A DNA stretch of 64,000 bases, from assembly GCF_000524195.1 (NCBI RefSeq), contig NW_020170382.1, forward strand, positions 1,162,687 to 1,226,686, written 5' to 3'. The notes below the pieces were generated by a model, which did no database searches, was not told the origin of the DNA, and worked only from the letters and a program-made list of their open reading frames with translations. Position numbers and translations under genes: made by a program. Origin of the DNA: Echinococcus granulosus (Eukaryota; Platyhelminthes; Cestoda; Cyclophyllidea; Taeniidae). Below, piece after piece: positions 45,613-59,397 of the stretch; position 1 is the stretch's first letter, and every line of letters begins with the position of its first letter.

Positions 45613-46695
45613 TGCAGCTCCCCGATTCCTTTCTGAATAGAAAGAAGTCACACTACTAGGTTGGAGTATGCATTCTTGATGTACAGAATAGCTGAGGGGC
45701 CATTGGTATGTCTTAAGGGCCAGACTGCCCATCGGGCATACAGTTGGGGAGGCCTGAGTAATCCGTTATAGAAACCGGTGATATAAACAACCATCATGTT
45801 GCACAGTCCTCTAAAGCAATCCCCTTGACCAACCTCTCGCGTCGACCATTACAACATTGTGGCTGCTACCAGAAAAACATCCATGAGTCAACCGAGCCAG
45901 TCGTTGAATTTATGCACAAATGAATAGACACTTGACCACAATGTCACTGACTTGCCTTGGCATTTCTGCTGCATTTGGAGTTCCATCCAATTTGGGATCT
46001 GGATTTGGGGAGGAGGGATATGCTGCCCATCAAACGTGTCCATACCTAGCGGAGGGAACACTGACCCAAAGGCGGAGTTATATAATAAAGGACGGGGTTT
46101 AACATAGTTTGGTGAATGTGGAGTTCCACGTCTGTTTCTCCTTGCCATACTCTTCTCATTTCAGTGCTGCCCAGCCATATATATCTCAGCTATCTCCTGG
46201 TGCTGGAGAATCAGAGGAGATATCGCGAGCTCACTTAACTGGCATATTCATTCAGGTACAGTAGACGTCTCCGTAAAGAACTCCTTGAGATGTTTCGCGA
46301 CCACAACTAGCATCCCTTCAATTATTAATACCTTCCCCGCAAAACACGAGACTGTGGTATTTGCCAAAAGTGGACGTCAAAACCGGTTTTTCTATCCGCA
46401 GCGATGTGTCCATCTTCCATCAAGTTAGGTTTCAGCATTCAGAAATGGAAATCGGAGTAATTGTCCTTTGGGATCGGGTTTGCCTTCCGCTTCCACCAAT
46501 GTAGCTCCCCGAGACTTTCTTGAAGATGAAAAGAGACATAATGCTAGGGCAGAATATGTATTATCGACGTTCGGAAGGGCTGAGGGCTTACTGGTATGGT
46601 TGGGAGGCCGGCCCATTCGGCGGCGGTGCAATGGCGGAGGACCGAATTGACCTCTTTATCGAAACCGAGGATTGAGCGAACAACCAACGTTTAAA
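45613..46695 (-). mobile_element. TRIM-like LTR miniature, two-LTR copy C
   Basis: LTRs at 46695-46500 (5' in element sense) and 45803-45613 (3'). The LTR border is TGTAGCTCCCCGAGACTT in plus orientation at 46500. Directly beyond it lies the primer-binding site (complement reads TTGGTGGAAGCGGAAGGC, at 46499-46482). The internal part shares GACCATTACAAC and GTCAACCGAGCCAGTCGTTGAATT with copies B and D. No coding frame longer than 90 codons. Confidence 0.9.
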
Positions 46696-49691
46696 ATGGG
46701 TTTAAAAATGTCCTCATATATCTGAAATTAGCCTAACAATGTCATGTGTAAATGTTTTAATAAGGAACAATAAATCTTCAAAATACATAAAGGAACATTC
46801 TAATTTGCATTCTTGACAGACTTGTGGAAGTTAAAATGCAGGTAGTGGTGTTGGGGAAAATGGAATTGGCGAAAGATATTTAACCATGGAGGCCAAGGGG
46901 TTTCAGTGGTTGAAATTGATATTCCAAGTTGTAATTTTTAGTAGCATGAAGGGAAGCGGCATTCTCTAAACTGTGTCGTCTACACACACAATTGCCCTGA
47001 AATTACCAACCTCAATCATCTATAGTTTTTGACTAATTGGGTGAAACTAAGTGCCTTCCATCTTTTTCGGAGAGAACTTTTCACTGTCGCTTGTATTTAA
47101 TTTAGGGAAAATAATAGCGAAAAGTTAAACCACACACAATATAGGCAAAACGGCAATGGCTTCTGTTCAACTGTCATGTTCTACGTCATCCTCAAGTAAA
47201 ATTTACCACTTTACTTGGTACAATTTTTGCTGGAGGAGTAACCAAAGTGGTCGCTGCAAACGAATTGCTGATTATTGCGAAAAGCAATGATAAACTTGCT
47301 TTCCTCTAGTAGTGAATCTCAGTGGCTGCATTGTAGCCTTAGCTTAGCCACCATTCTCATTACTTGGGCTTTCGTGAAAACCACCATATCTCTGCATCTA
47401 TGCGCATCCCGTTTTCGTTTATCCGAGTGGAAATTGCTTTTTACATTGAGAGTGCGAGTCAATCCGATATTTTCGCACCTGCTTGTTTGCATTATTTGTT
47501 GCCTACTTTTTTAAAAACGTGTGTTTATTTTATGTGGGTTCCTAATATAAGGTACAGTTTTAAGGTTTTTAGCATAAAATCCTCAAGTCTAATCAAAAGC
47601 GGTTAAAAAGGCTACTTTAGGCTTCGAAGGCAACGCTGCAATTTTTCTTAATAAAAGGTCTGTTTTAGACCACAGAAATGCTGCTTTCCATTCCCCTTCT
47701 TTTTCTTCTCAATTCCTGATAGGGCGAATTCGCCTGTCTGCGCCTATATCAGTAGACTTTCAGATTTAAAAGTGCTAGATAACATCACCTTGGATGGGGT
47801 GTTAATTAATTAACAAAAATCCTTGTGTGAGGTTTGTCCTTCTTTCAGCATCACAGTACCACAGTGGGTGGGCTGGTCCAGAAAGTGCCAGTGCTACGCA
47901 CAAATAAACGAAGGTTTGACAAAATAATGTGAAACGGAAATAGGGAAATTTTGCCTTAATGGCGGTGAACATTACCGGAAACAACAATGTCCACTGTGAA
48001 TGGATGGAAACGGTCATTTGCCGTTTTGGGGTTTGCCATTCGTCGATGAGACTTTCTAAGGAAAAGTCATTGCATAAATGATGAAATAAGGTTTGAGACT
48101 ACTTTTTCTAAGTTACTTGGGCGCAAATGATAAACTCTTCTACTTGTATCATTAAGAATTCGAGTGAAGTGAAGATTGTTTAGTTCGCAAGCTTAAGTAG
48201 GTGGAATCTTCAGTCTCATTGACCGGGTTAAGAGCTAGGTGTCGTGGCGTTTCGTACCTATATCCTTCTTTTTAGCTTCTTCATGTTAATGATAAACCTT
48301 TCTCCTGCCAGTCAATCTTATTATTTTCTCAAGACTGACCGGAGGCATTGAGCAGCTACCCGATAAAGAGAACTATAATTCTAATTGTGTTGGCTGGATG
48401 TTACGAATGAATGTAATTTATAGTATCCACTGTCATCCCCGAATCTCCTAGGATGCGTGTCATTGGGGCTGTCAGAATTGTATCAACTTTCAGAAAATGT
48501 CCCAATTTCGAGTTCCGTACACTGACGAATAGCGGCGCAGGATCAGAGTTGAACGAATCAGAGGTGTTACTTTAGAATCTTTTTGCAGTATTCAAGTAAG
48601 GAAATGATATCCTAATGTGCCAAAAAGCTGGGCAGTGTTTAAGTGGCAGCCTAGTGGTTGGGAGGAAAGATACTGAATGCAGCTTTGTGAAGGTACCTCA
48701 CCTAAATCGGTTAATGATTTGCTTCAACTTTGATGAACATTTCACGGCTGATGATTGGCATGCGAAATGCAAGAGCAGTGGAGCTTCAATAGGCCTTAAG
48801 CAAAAAATTGAAAACTATCAGCATTTTTGAGGAATATAAGTAGAGGCTTTGGGTAAAGTAAAGCACCCTGATGTATAAATTAAAGCAGCTGCTTTTATTA
48901 ATTGGTATTAATGGATTTTGAATGTAGGAATATTTTGGTTTGATCTATCAGGATGACTGCGAATCTACTTGGACGTAAGATCGCATCGATGGTGTGGCAG
49001 CAGCATGTAATTCATGGTGAAGGCGCAAGATGAGAGGAGGCAAAAAGTTCCCATCACGCAACGTGGCAACGGGTCGCTGTCCTTGGGGAGACGAGGGGAT
49101 GAGGGAGGGGTGGGGGCAGAGGAGGAGTGGGTAGAGGAGGGTCAAAGCCAATTAAATAAAGTCAAGAATCTTGAAAAAAGAGTACCCCGAAGATAAGGGA
49201 ATAGAAGGACATAAATCAAAAGTTGAAAGCGTCGTATGGATCTAATAGTGGCAATTTTGAGGCTTTCCCTTCGATGGCTGCAATATCTTAAAGGATTTTG
49301 AATGTCCATCATGTGGCAAATCTCATTTTTTAGTATTTACTTTTTGACAAATGTTGGGTAATTGCGTGTTATTTTAAACTTTATGAAGTAGTCTAAGTAT
49401 AAAGGTAGGAGCTTTTTCGAAACAAAATTCTTCACCCACGAACTTTGGAAAATAAATATTTGAGTGAAAACATGGTAGTGGATAGACTTGCAAGGTGTCC
49501 AGCATTTTCTTTATATTGTTCTGATTAGGTATATTTTCGGCCTTCAAAGAGCAATTAGAAGAGGAATTATTTGTTTTTTGACTTCCATAAAGAGTTTCTT
49601 GATGAATATACAAACCAGATAGAAAAAACGTCGAAAAAGCGCATGAATATGATTCAAAATAAACTGAAATGTGATCAAAACTATAAAGCAT
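46696..49691. other. Intergenic; contains a G-rich tract
   Basis: Three kilobases without a supported gene. The only distinctive element is a purine-rich segment at about 49020-49145 with runs of four and five guanines. Confidence 0.5.
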
Positions 49692-50627
49692 TGTAGCCCA
49701 CCGAACCATTCCCAAAGACAAAAGAAGTCACAATATCAGGATAAGAAATGTATTGCACACGTATAGAAGGGCTGGAAGGCCATTGGCATGGCTTAAGGCC
49801 AGGCCATCTGGCGGATGTACAAAGACGGTTCCTTAAGTGCCCTTGAAACCAAAACATGGAGTTAAACAAACAACCGAAGCATTACACAGCATTCCTCCCC
49901 TTTTGAGCTTCATTTCCGACGCTCCTAGTAGTCACCCTTCCGCGTCAGCCATTACAAGGTAATCGGTGCTGTAAGAACACACCCACGAAGTAACCCTCCC
50001 AGTCGTCGAAATCCCATGCAACTGGAGTTCTGTCCTGCTTGGAAAATGTATTGAGGGGAGAAAAATGTGCTGGATATCACTCCTGTTAATCGTTAGTCGT
50101 AGGAACACCGGCCTTAAAGCAAAACCATTTAATAGGGAACCGGGTATGAAAGTTTCCTGAGGATATGGTTTCGCTTCTATTCCTTCTCGCCTCTTCCATC
50201 TCAGTTCAGTGCTGGCTAGCTATTTTTCCATCTAGCTAGATTCTACCCAGCTAGCAGGGAGGCGGAAGAGGTATGAACTATTCATTTGATTGACTCCTTC
50301 ATGCAGGTACCGCAATTAGTTCCGAAACTAACTTTTTCAAATAGCTCACGGCTAGTATCGTTTCATTTGTCACGGGGCTGCGGCAGATGCCAAAGGCAGA
50401 CCTTCTTTTTAGCCTTTATGTTAGGGGTCCTCACATATTCTCTTATCCGCAGCATATGCTCTTCTTCCATCATTTGAAAAAATAGGATTCATTTATAGAA
50501 ATCCACATGGCTGTGCGTTTGGGATCGTATTTGACTTTCGCTGCCACCGGGTGGAAGTACAGAGGCCGAGCCCTTTAGCATCTGAGTAACCAAAACAAAG
50601 AGTTAACCAAATAACCAAGGTAAATTT
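49692..50627 (-). mobile_element. TRIM-like LTR miniature, two-LTR copy D (5' LTR truncated)
   Basis: The 3' LTR in element sense is complete (49886-49692, about 195 bases, ending TACA). The other LTR keeps only 50627 to about 50550. The break joins the primer-binding region (CGCTGCCACCGG, 50540-50550) directly to the middle of the LTR, so about 110 bases were deleted. Internal landmarks (CCATTACAAGG, CTCCCAGTCGTCGAAATCCC, TAGCTAGATTCTACCCAGCTAGCAGGGAGGCGG) match the other copies. Confidence 0.88.
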
Positions 50628-53600
50628 ATACTGCAGTTATATTTAAGCCTTTTGTAAATCAAACCACTTCTTTTCGTTTGTTTTGTAGTAGACACTTTGA
50701 CAAAAAATCTAGGCAAATTTTAAGGTGCAGCTTTACTATGGTGACAATCATTAATTTTACTTATACCTTCTTCATCATTTCTTAAAATGTTTTCTCCGAC
50801 TTTTAATTAATCACTTTCGTCAATTTATAATTTCTGGCTTTGTGTGACGTAAAAGGAGGCATATACTTTTAATTTTGGCACTTTACTGCTTGTATCGCCA
50901 CTATCGCTAACATCTTCCCTTGTTTCTTCGACAAAAATAGCATCCCCTTATCTTCAGCTTTCTTCCGACAAGCAAATTGCCAAGTAGCCTGGATTTTGGT
51001 TTTTACTCAACATTCTGTGCCTTTGATTTCATTAGTATTCTAACGTAATTATCGCTTTGAAGCGTTTTTCTCGACTTCACTGATTTATAAATGAATGGGG
51101 ATGCTGTTTGACTTTCGTAGCAGTAGCATCCGTGTAATACCCCCACCCACACTTCATTAGTTTTTGTAAACAGGAAGCAGAATCTAAGGTATTCACCTGA
51201 TGTTATATTAAATTATTACTTTATTTAAAAATTAGGAGTATTTTGGTTATTGTTGATAGTTAAAACAAGTCTCTCTTGAAAGATAAATTGAAAAAAAATG
51301 CGGGATTGTCAAGACCTGACTCAAAATAAGTCGCATCAAGCCTACCACAAAGCATAATGAGACACGTTTTTATTCGCATTTCATTGGCAATTTATATGCT
51401 GGTTCTTTACTACTGATTCACTGGTTATTTACAACCAAAAACTTCTCTCAATTAAGCCGATTTTACCCTCGGTTAACTTCTTACTTGGCTTCACAAAAAC
51501 AGTGGTCTTGTTTGAAATCTCAGTAAAATTTTTTGTAGTGTTTCACATTGTACTCCAAACCTTTTTTAAAGCCAACGTTAATTAAAATTGCAATATGCTT
51601 ATTTCTTGTTTTTTTTACAACTTTCGGGGTCGAGAAACTGGCCCACCCCGAACATAAAACCCACTGCCTGGAATAGATGAGATGGCCCGGACCAGGTACG
51701 TGTAATTGGCTTAATGCCGTGGTGATATCAACGCTGGCGGTCGTTGATACACATGCAAGAAAGTACAAAGAAGATCGTAAAATGGCAAAAGGACAGTTGG
51801 TTATTACTTCCGTGTAGATGTCTTGAAAGTGATAAATATGCTTTCTTGTGTCTTGTCCGCATAACAACGTTTGTCTTCAGGTAAGTTTAAATGAACTACG
51901 TACGGACTATTGTAAATCAGATATGTGAATGCGCATATAGCCAGAGGATGCAACATTAATATATTTTTTTCATTTATTAATTTTACCGCTGTTCCAAGCG
52001 ACATGAATATTTCGTGTGCACAACAACATCTGGTAGTCATGCTGTTTTGCTCGTATAATTTGAACGGCACTTGAAAGGTTTCATAGTGCCACCGATTCGT
52101 GCGTCCTAGCAGCTTTTTTCCATCATCAATGAAAGTTGTTTTGTGTAATGCTGTGGGTACAGTAACTTGAAAGAAAACAGCCTGCAGCATTGCAGATACC
52201 ACTTCATCCCGTTTTCCCAAACTGGCCCGACCTCGAAAAACACCGTGGACTCTGCGTTGTTACCGAACATACTAGCATATTCAATGGCAACGGAAGTCTT
52301 GTATGAACATAGGATTAAATGCTTGCAGTCTTGAGACCCTCGGTTTTCGAGTCAAAAAATGCTTTTGAAAAATAGGTAGTAAAAATAATAATTATCAAAC
52401 CTGCATATAATGAAGCCGCTCTTCGGGAATGAATGTGATTTAATCACCCTCTTTCTAGCAGACTGACCACTAAACTATGAAAATCGCTTTGAGTAACTTA
52501 AACGACTTTGAGAGGTTGTAAATTATAATAAAGGAAGTAAAAAAATATTAAAATATTCAAGAGAGTATGTTAAAAAGAACTTAGAGGCAGAGAAAAAAGG
52601 GTTCCTGCAGCAATTATTTTTTGTGATTTGCATAGAAAATTAGGTCTTTTTCGAGTTTCGTTTGTTTAAGAAATGCTTTCCTGCTAGCGGCACGGTTCGT
52701 TTGGGAGCGTTAGCGATTATTCCACTCCAAGGCATGGATTTCCAGACAAAGGGACCAAGAATCCCTACTCATATTTCAAACGTCCTCAATCTATTCTACA
52801 GAAGTCATGTTGGTAGTTGAACTGATATCTACTGGTTTGTGAATGGGCATTTGTGTGTTGTACATCATTTATTTAACGCATGTGATTTACTATACTCTGC
52901 ATCCGATTTCCACTTCTAATTTACTAATTGTATTTGGGTCACATTTAGAATGATATCCAAGAATATTAAAAGATAACGCAAAAGTGCGATAGATAAGACT
53001 GTTTTCATTTTCCGAAACTCAATTCTGTCTCCTACATGGGTTGATGGACAGAAATTTTGGTGTAAGTTGTGCGAGTGCTTTTTGAGACACAAGGCAATCA
53101 GAGAGTTGACGCACATTTACTAGTTCCGCTTGTTGTGCAAGATTACTTGTTTACTGTAATTTAATGAAAAGTTTATGCAACTGGTTTGCACTTGTAATGT
53201 TTTGGCACCAAAATTGCGTCCATTCAGGTGTAATTTTGAATAAATGGTGACAATTTGCCGGAGAAGTCATTCATCCAATTGTTGGATCTTCACTCAATGG
53301 ATTGCTGGCGTTAACTTCCTCATTTTAGAGCGTACACCTAAAGACACAAAAAACCAAAAAGTTAAAGCACTTATTCATTTTTGTAGGTTTTCATACAGTA
53401 TGCTGTACGTTTTAGTTTGAATGCACCGCCTTCTATCACTTGTACCAAGACCAAACTGTCGTGCAGTAGATGGAATGCAATCCCCGAGATGCGGTTGCAG
53501 GCTTAACCCGTACTAATACAGCAGCCTGTTGTATCACTCGAAGGGAGACTAGAATACCATCTAAACAGTCAAAAATACAAATTTACTCATTGTCCGCTAA

Positions 53601-55337
53601 TAAAATCAAAGGGCAGCCCGTTCAGTGCTTAAGTGAATAGCGATGGCATAGGACGCATCACTGAGCTGGATCAAACACCATCAGCGTTGGAACCCACCTT
53701 TATTTCAGCATACTGAAGCGTAAACACCTGCGTAAACGTGTTACTTCATGTAACAGTTGATGTAAGCCCGACTTATTCGACATTTTATTAAAATTTCACC
53801 CAAATAATGCTACAAATGGTGGGTGGGCGCCTGATGTGTGACTACATAGTGATCACAGCTCAGTCCAAAATTATTTTTTGCTGCATCATAAAAGGCAGAA
53901 AATGTCGCTAATTAAGCTATAGGAGTTTGAGAAAAGGGGGCAGATGACCTATCGTCTTGTAAATACTAACTGACAGGCACAGGGCTTTGCAACACTTTTT
54001 GCAATGTGAGTGAGATAAGAGTTTCATGCAATCAGATTTTAACACTACCAATTGTTTGAACATTTTTAGTAGTAATAGGATTCTCCCGAAACCATTAAGA
54101 TACTAAACATCCAGCAGCAAAAGTAAGGTAGACACTGACCTTGATTGATGATGGTTAATATGAATAGGCCATTTGGCAACCTTGGCATTTCAAATTCTTC
54201 AGTGACAACATCCACTAGAATGACATTTAAAACAAAAAAAAAGTTGGGCCGATTTGCTTCAATTAAGCTGCAATGACTACTCGACAATCGTCCCAACCAT
54301 GAGAGAAATTGACCCCTACGTGACAGCTAATTCATAAATAAAGAAGCAAAATTAATAACGAAATTTTAAGTAATGACTTTAAACTATTGCTAGCTTTCTA
54401 TTTCTGACTAAAAGTTTTGGTGGAAAATCCTTTTATTTTCCGATTGGGGAGACATTCTGTGGCGTTTCTCAATTGACAAGATTACAGGACGAAAACAAGT
54501 TAAGGAAAGATCCTCCGATAATAAAATGAGTAATTTTTTTTAAAAAAGTTTCAAACAAATAAAAGTTGAGTAAAAGTGTAACAATTAGTTTTAACGGCGA
54601 AGTCTCAAGTGGGTTAACAGTCAGCTGTTACTTGTGATCATGGAGGAGCTATTGGGTATAAGCATTCTTCCGCTAGGAAAAACTTGAAGGCTGTTAATGT
54701 CCAAACAGAGTGCCACATCCATCCCCATTGGCGCTCGCCAAAGTTAACGCCACTGACACAGGTGTACTTTTCATTTGTCGTCTCATCCACAACCGCAAGA
54801 TCACAACCTTTAATTGCACTAACTCGTACTGTATTACTTAGAGGTGCCCCAAAATTTTGCCTTTTTTCCTTGACGATGGCTGATAGTTTAGATTTTTTGT
54901 TTCTCAGTCTGCAACACTTTATCTTTATTTGCAAGCCGACATTTTTAATGCATTATTTAATCAAGCAAGTCTGTCATTTTGAATACGCACTCTCTCCACA
55001 TCTAAATAGGCACAGAGGTGTTCCTTATCGTGTGGGTAGAAAAAAATTGTAAATGATCTAACTAACATACATGTGCTAGGTTATTAGTGATTTTAATTGG
55101 ACAATTTAAAGGAGTTATAAATGAAATGCTAATCAAGTGATATCAGTGGTAGTCAATGACGATCACCTCTAGTCGATCAAAGTAACCTGCCCTAAAAACA
55201 AGGGAAATAGTTTTGAAACCAGTTCCTCTGGTTCCATCGTTAAATATTTAATTGTATTGGTTATAAGCTTTCTTCATATCTAGAATCATCAACTCAGGTA
55301 AGAAGAAAACCTCATTCGGTAAATCCTCCAATGCCAT
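50628..55337. other. Intergenic, nothing recognised
   Basis: Nearly 5 kb without a supported gene. The longest frames (minus strand, 52220-51804, 138 codons, overlapping 51867-51520, 115 codons; and 54934-54638, 98 codons) show no family I recognise, and a few frames of this length are expected by chance in AT-rich DNA of this size. Confidence 0.45.
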
Positions 55338-56435
55338 TGTAATACTTTAATATTTTGTTTAGCTATTCGCTTTGGTTTTTCGGGCGCTTAAGACTCCGCC
55401 ACTGTACTTCTTCTAGGTGGCTTGGTCCCTGTACCACGCCAGTAGCCCCGCAGTCCTTCCCTTTGTCCAAAATACACACCCCTCCCCATTATTATGCCTT
55501 GATTCAACTTCAGGGACAACTCGGGAAGCAACAATAATGGTAGCGGAAACTACACCCGATACTCAAGGATAGCTAACCTGATTTCTATTGCTGTTTGCCA
55601 AACCTTAACGTTTAGGAAAAAGGACATATGTTGCAGATGCGAGAATCTGTGGAGACTTCTAGCAGGAGGTTCAAGGATGACGCCAAGCCCCGAAAACTAC
55701 CTCAATTTCGAATTTGACGACAATGCTATTAACAATTGAGGTGGCACTAACCATTAACAATTGAAAAAGTTTATTACGGAACTGCCTGTAGTACCTAGAT
55801 GAAGATATCAATGAAGTGAACACGCGATACCTCATGTTCCTCTCTACTAACTAGATCGAAGCCAGTTAGATACATGTCTAAGCAGCACTGAAATGCGAGT
55901 GAAGTGACGAGGAGGAATAGGCGCAAAAACTTATCTCCACGAAACTATTTCAAGCCCCTTCCTTTGTTGTTCGACTCTGTATTTGGGTCAGTGTTCCTGC
56001 GACTAGCCACTGACACGCGTGATGGCCAATGCAGTTCTTATACAGGATGAAACTGTAGATCCCGTGGAATTTCCATGAGAGATCAGTGGTTAAGTATCTC
56101 CTCAATTGTAGGGAATTTTGCTGAGTGGCACGGTTGATCTGTGAGTATTTTTTTAAAGCACCAACCTCGTTTTGATGGTCGACGCTGGAGGTTAATTACG
56201 GGAAGTGTCGGAGATGATGCTTAAAGGGAGAGGGACGCTACGTAATACTTTGGCAGTTTGTTTAGCTCTCACTTTTGGTAAGGGGTCACTTTGTGTCTCC
56301 ACCATTGTACTTTCACCGAGTGGACTGGCCTCCAGGCCATGAACGTAGCCCATAGCCCTCTTGTACGTCTGCAATGCTTATTCTGCCCAAATATTATGCC
56401 TTCTTTCGTCCTTAAGAAAGGCTCAGGGAGCTGCA
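55338..56435 (+). mobile_element. TRIM-like LTR miniature, two-LTR copy E (clearest signals)
   Basis: 5' LTR 55338-55533 (TGTAATACTT...GAAGCAACA), 3' LTR 56241-56435 (GTAATACTT...GGGAGCTGCA), total about 1.1 kb. Four bases after the 5' LTR lies TGGTAGCGGAAAC, the primer-binding site. Just before the 3' LTR lies the polypurine tract AAAGGGAGAGGGA (56223-56235). The 700-base internal region has no coding frame. No target duplication is visible. Confidence 0.9.
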
Positions 56436-57399
56436 GTCGTTGCCTCATATCAAAACTGAACATGAAATTGTTTGCCAAATATTTTATGAACAAATTCAAG
56501 AAGTGATAAGATATTATCTTGACTCTTCATATGCAAGTACAAAAAGATTTTTGATTGTTTTTAAAAGGACAATAGAACCAAATCAATTAACTTGTACCAC
56601 AGGTAACTCGTAATTCTTAGTTGTTTATGAGACATGCTCTTAGGTTTTTACTAAACTTTCCCATTATATTAATGCACTTTTCCTAATTTGTGAATATAGT
56701 TGAGCATTTTTACTGACATTATTAACAAAAACGCAATTTTTACGAACCGCAAAAAATGTACTACTGAGAATATTTGTCCTTTCCAAATGTTTTCAACAAT
56801 GCGTTTTGCTTAGTCTCTGCGCAAGGCTGGTTTTAGCAGTGATGGTTTTGTAGATAAATTCCATGACCAGATGGAGGTATCGCATTTGCGGTTGTGGTTT
56901 TATGCATACCTTACGAGGGACCACTGAAATATTATTTCCGCGAATATGTATGCTTTCTGACTTCCGAATCAGCACATGATTCGCTTTCTTTGCTACTGCA
57001 CAGAGTGCTTGTAGTGAAGTTGCGCATTGTAACCATACAGAATGCTACCTTGGCAGAGACCAGAGGATTCGACTCTGCCACCTCTGAGGCTCGCTTTACA
57101 AAAGTAAATTAAGCGTTTGCCTTCCTCAGGTAAACATCTTCACCTCTCAGCGTAAGGCGGAAATTGCCACTGTCGATCCAAGTAAAAGGGAAATAAAACA
57201 CACTCCTACTTCGGGTAGATAAGAGGAAATTGTCAACGTGCTTTTCCACTTAAATAGTCATTTTATTATACAGTATCACAAATGTTGGTGGATTCCCTAT
57301 AAGATATCAAAATCCGACTGTCCTATCAGTCTCAGAATCGTCTATGTTGTCTGGTTGAAACAAACCCACAAAATGACAGTAAGTATCCTGAACTCCTTT
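56436..57399. other. Intergenic, nothing recognised
   Basis: AT-rich sequence with chance ORFs only. Confidence 0.5.
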
Positions 57400-57436
57400 C
57401 CCCTGGCCAAAAAACACCTCCTTACAGTGAGCATAC

Positions 57437-57640
57437 GTGCGCGAATTCTTTTCGCGCAGACCGCAGCAGCACAAACATAGGAGTTGGGAGGTGAGGCGTA
57501 GTTACACTATGAGCCTCTCGAACGCGCCTCCGACGATAAAGACGCTTGAGGCGGATTTGGTTCTCCTAGAGCACGGCGTTGAAGTGAGTCATCGCAGTCT
57601 CCGTGGCCCACAATCCGGACTTGGCGAAATGTGGGTACCG
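57437..57640 (+). CDS. Possible first coding exon of an unrecognised plus-strand gene
   Basis: A CpG-containing, GC-richer patch that stands out from the surrounding AT-rich DNA. An ATG at 57510 opens MSLSNAPPTIKTLEADLVLL and continues EHGVEVSHRSLRGPQSGLGEMW. Possible donors (GTACCG, GTGACG) lie at about 57635-57645; the frame closes at 57688. I recognise no family. An exon-like composition, a proximal ATG and the absence of a downstream partner exon before the window end make this a hypothesis only; a long first intron could carry the rest beyond 64 kb. Confidence 0.3.
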
Positions 57641-57688
57641 GTGACGGTGTTAGTGTCAATGTTTAATTTTCGCGTCGTTTCAGTGTAA

Positions 57689-59397
57689 TTACGGATTGCG
57701 TAATTAAAGATGTTTGTATCAAACCTACCCAAACCTAAGGATGTATACCTTCGTCAATTTTGTGTGATTCTGTACGGAAAGGTTAAGATTTTGGGGAAAA
57801 TTTGTTGGTGTAGTGACCACTTTTACGTTTGATGAATCGGTAATCCACTGTGTTCCAGTTGGTATGAAGGGACCCAAATCCGGGATACCTAAAGGACAAT
57901 CGCATTATGAGTGGGTTTTGTGAAAGTGACTAATTTTCTGAATCTGTATTTCGGTGGCTGAAAAATACCACTAGGCAGATTTGTCCGGGTTCTTTCAAGT
58001 CCTCTGTTCTCTTTCAAAACACGTTATTTCTATAAGCCAGGTCTCCTTCTTTTCGATTTTTTGGTCGGAGGTTGAATAAAAGCGACAGCTCTATAATTTA
58101 CTTCAATAAAAATAAACATGTTAATTTTGATTCGTTCACTTGCTGACAATCATTCCTTCAGTTAGTTTGATTTTTATTTTGTCAACTATGGTGATTAATA
58201 AACCACTTAAATTATTAATAACTTCTCCCAAATTTTCGCTTTTTAAAGACTTTCATCTCCTCCTTTTACATTACGATAAAAAAGTTCAGCGTGAGACTGC
58301 CAGAAAAGTCTTGTTGTGAGTGGCACTTACATTACCCTCCTCTTTTTTTCCACAAAAAAATCAGCATTGCGCCTTTTTCCAGTAATAATGTCACATTTTG
58401 TTAACAATCTACTCAATTAAGAAGTTGGGGTAGGCTATTCCACGCATGAAGAAACAGACAAACAACTACCTTGTAACATGTTGACAGCCTCCCGACTAGG
58501 GGAGGGACGTCGATTCTCGGGTCAAGTCACTGCATGTGTGGCCGGCCTGGCGGAGAGGGGTGATAAAGCAGTGTCGTGCTGTTCTTTAAAAATCTGTACA
58601 TTTGGGAATTGTGCGTTATAAACTGCCTGAGTTTTATACTGGCGCTGTTTTTTGTATAGCGGGTGCTAACTTCTCTCCCTCAGACATGCATGTTTATGAG
58701 GATCACAGGGAAGAGGCCTGTTTGTTTCGGAGACAGACTTGCTTACACAAAGGAAAGCAAAGTCTAAATATGTTAGTAAAGTGATTTTGTTCCCTTAAAA
58801 TGGTTTTGCGGCGTCTGTCAGTGCCAAGTTAAAATTTGCATCTCTAGGCAAGAAGTGGTGCTTGTTATCCTAAATGAAAATGACTGGACTGATTCTTGAG
58901 AAAAATAGAAAATTTTTGGATTAAACAACTTCCTTAAAAGGTAAGTTAGGATTCCTTGTTTTTGAAAATTCTCGCATTTAAAAAGGGAATATAACAGGTT
59001 CTACTAGCATTTCGATAGAATGTTCCCTCAATCCCGTCCACCTGTCTCTGAACTTTTTGAATGCTGATAAGGGACTACTGCTACCTCCCTAGCTGCATTA
59101 AAGCGTATTTAGGGACGAATTGAAGCATAGAGGTATACCCTTTGAATTCAAAAAAAATTAGCCTGCTTGACTGACTAGCTCCTACTGTAAATAGTATCGT
59201 TGAAAGATGTGTGAGCTAAGGCAACGAATTGTGTCAATTATCATTTGTTCCCAGGCCAATATAGAACAACAATTTCTGTTATTTTTAATTATGGCCAAAT
59301 ATTTTAATGGGTCCAAGCACGCCTCACGTAACCCAATTTACACTTTCAGAATTTATTGGCGCTCTCGACTGATATTATCAACTACTCCAATTGTTTA
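57689..59397. other. Intergenic or intronic, nothing recognised
   Basis: No exon, RNA gene or family repeat identified. If the 57.5 kb exon is real, this would be its first intron. Confidence 0.45.

Noticed and set aside
51520..52220. Two overlapping minus-strand ORFs of 138 and 115 codons
   Set aside because: No recognisable domain, no splice structure, AT-typical composition; a few frames this long are expected by chance in 64 kb of six-frame AT-rich sequence.
54638..55052. Overlapping ORFs on both strands (98 and 122 codons)
   Set aside because: Both strands open over the same bases, with no splice signals or family resemblance.
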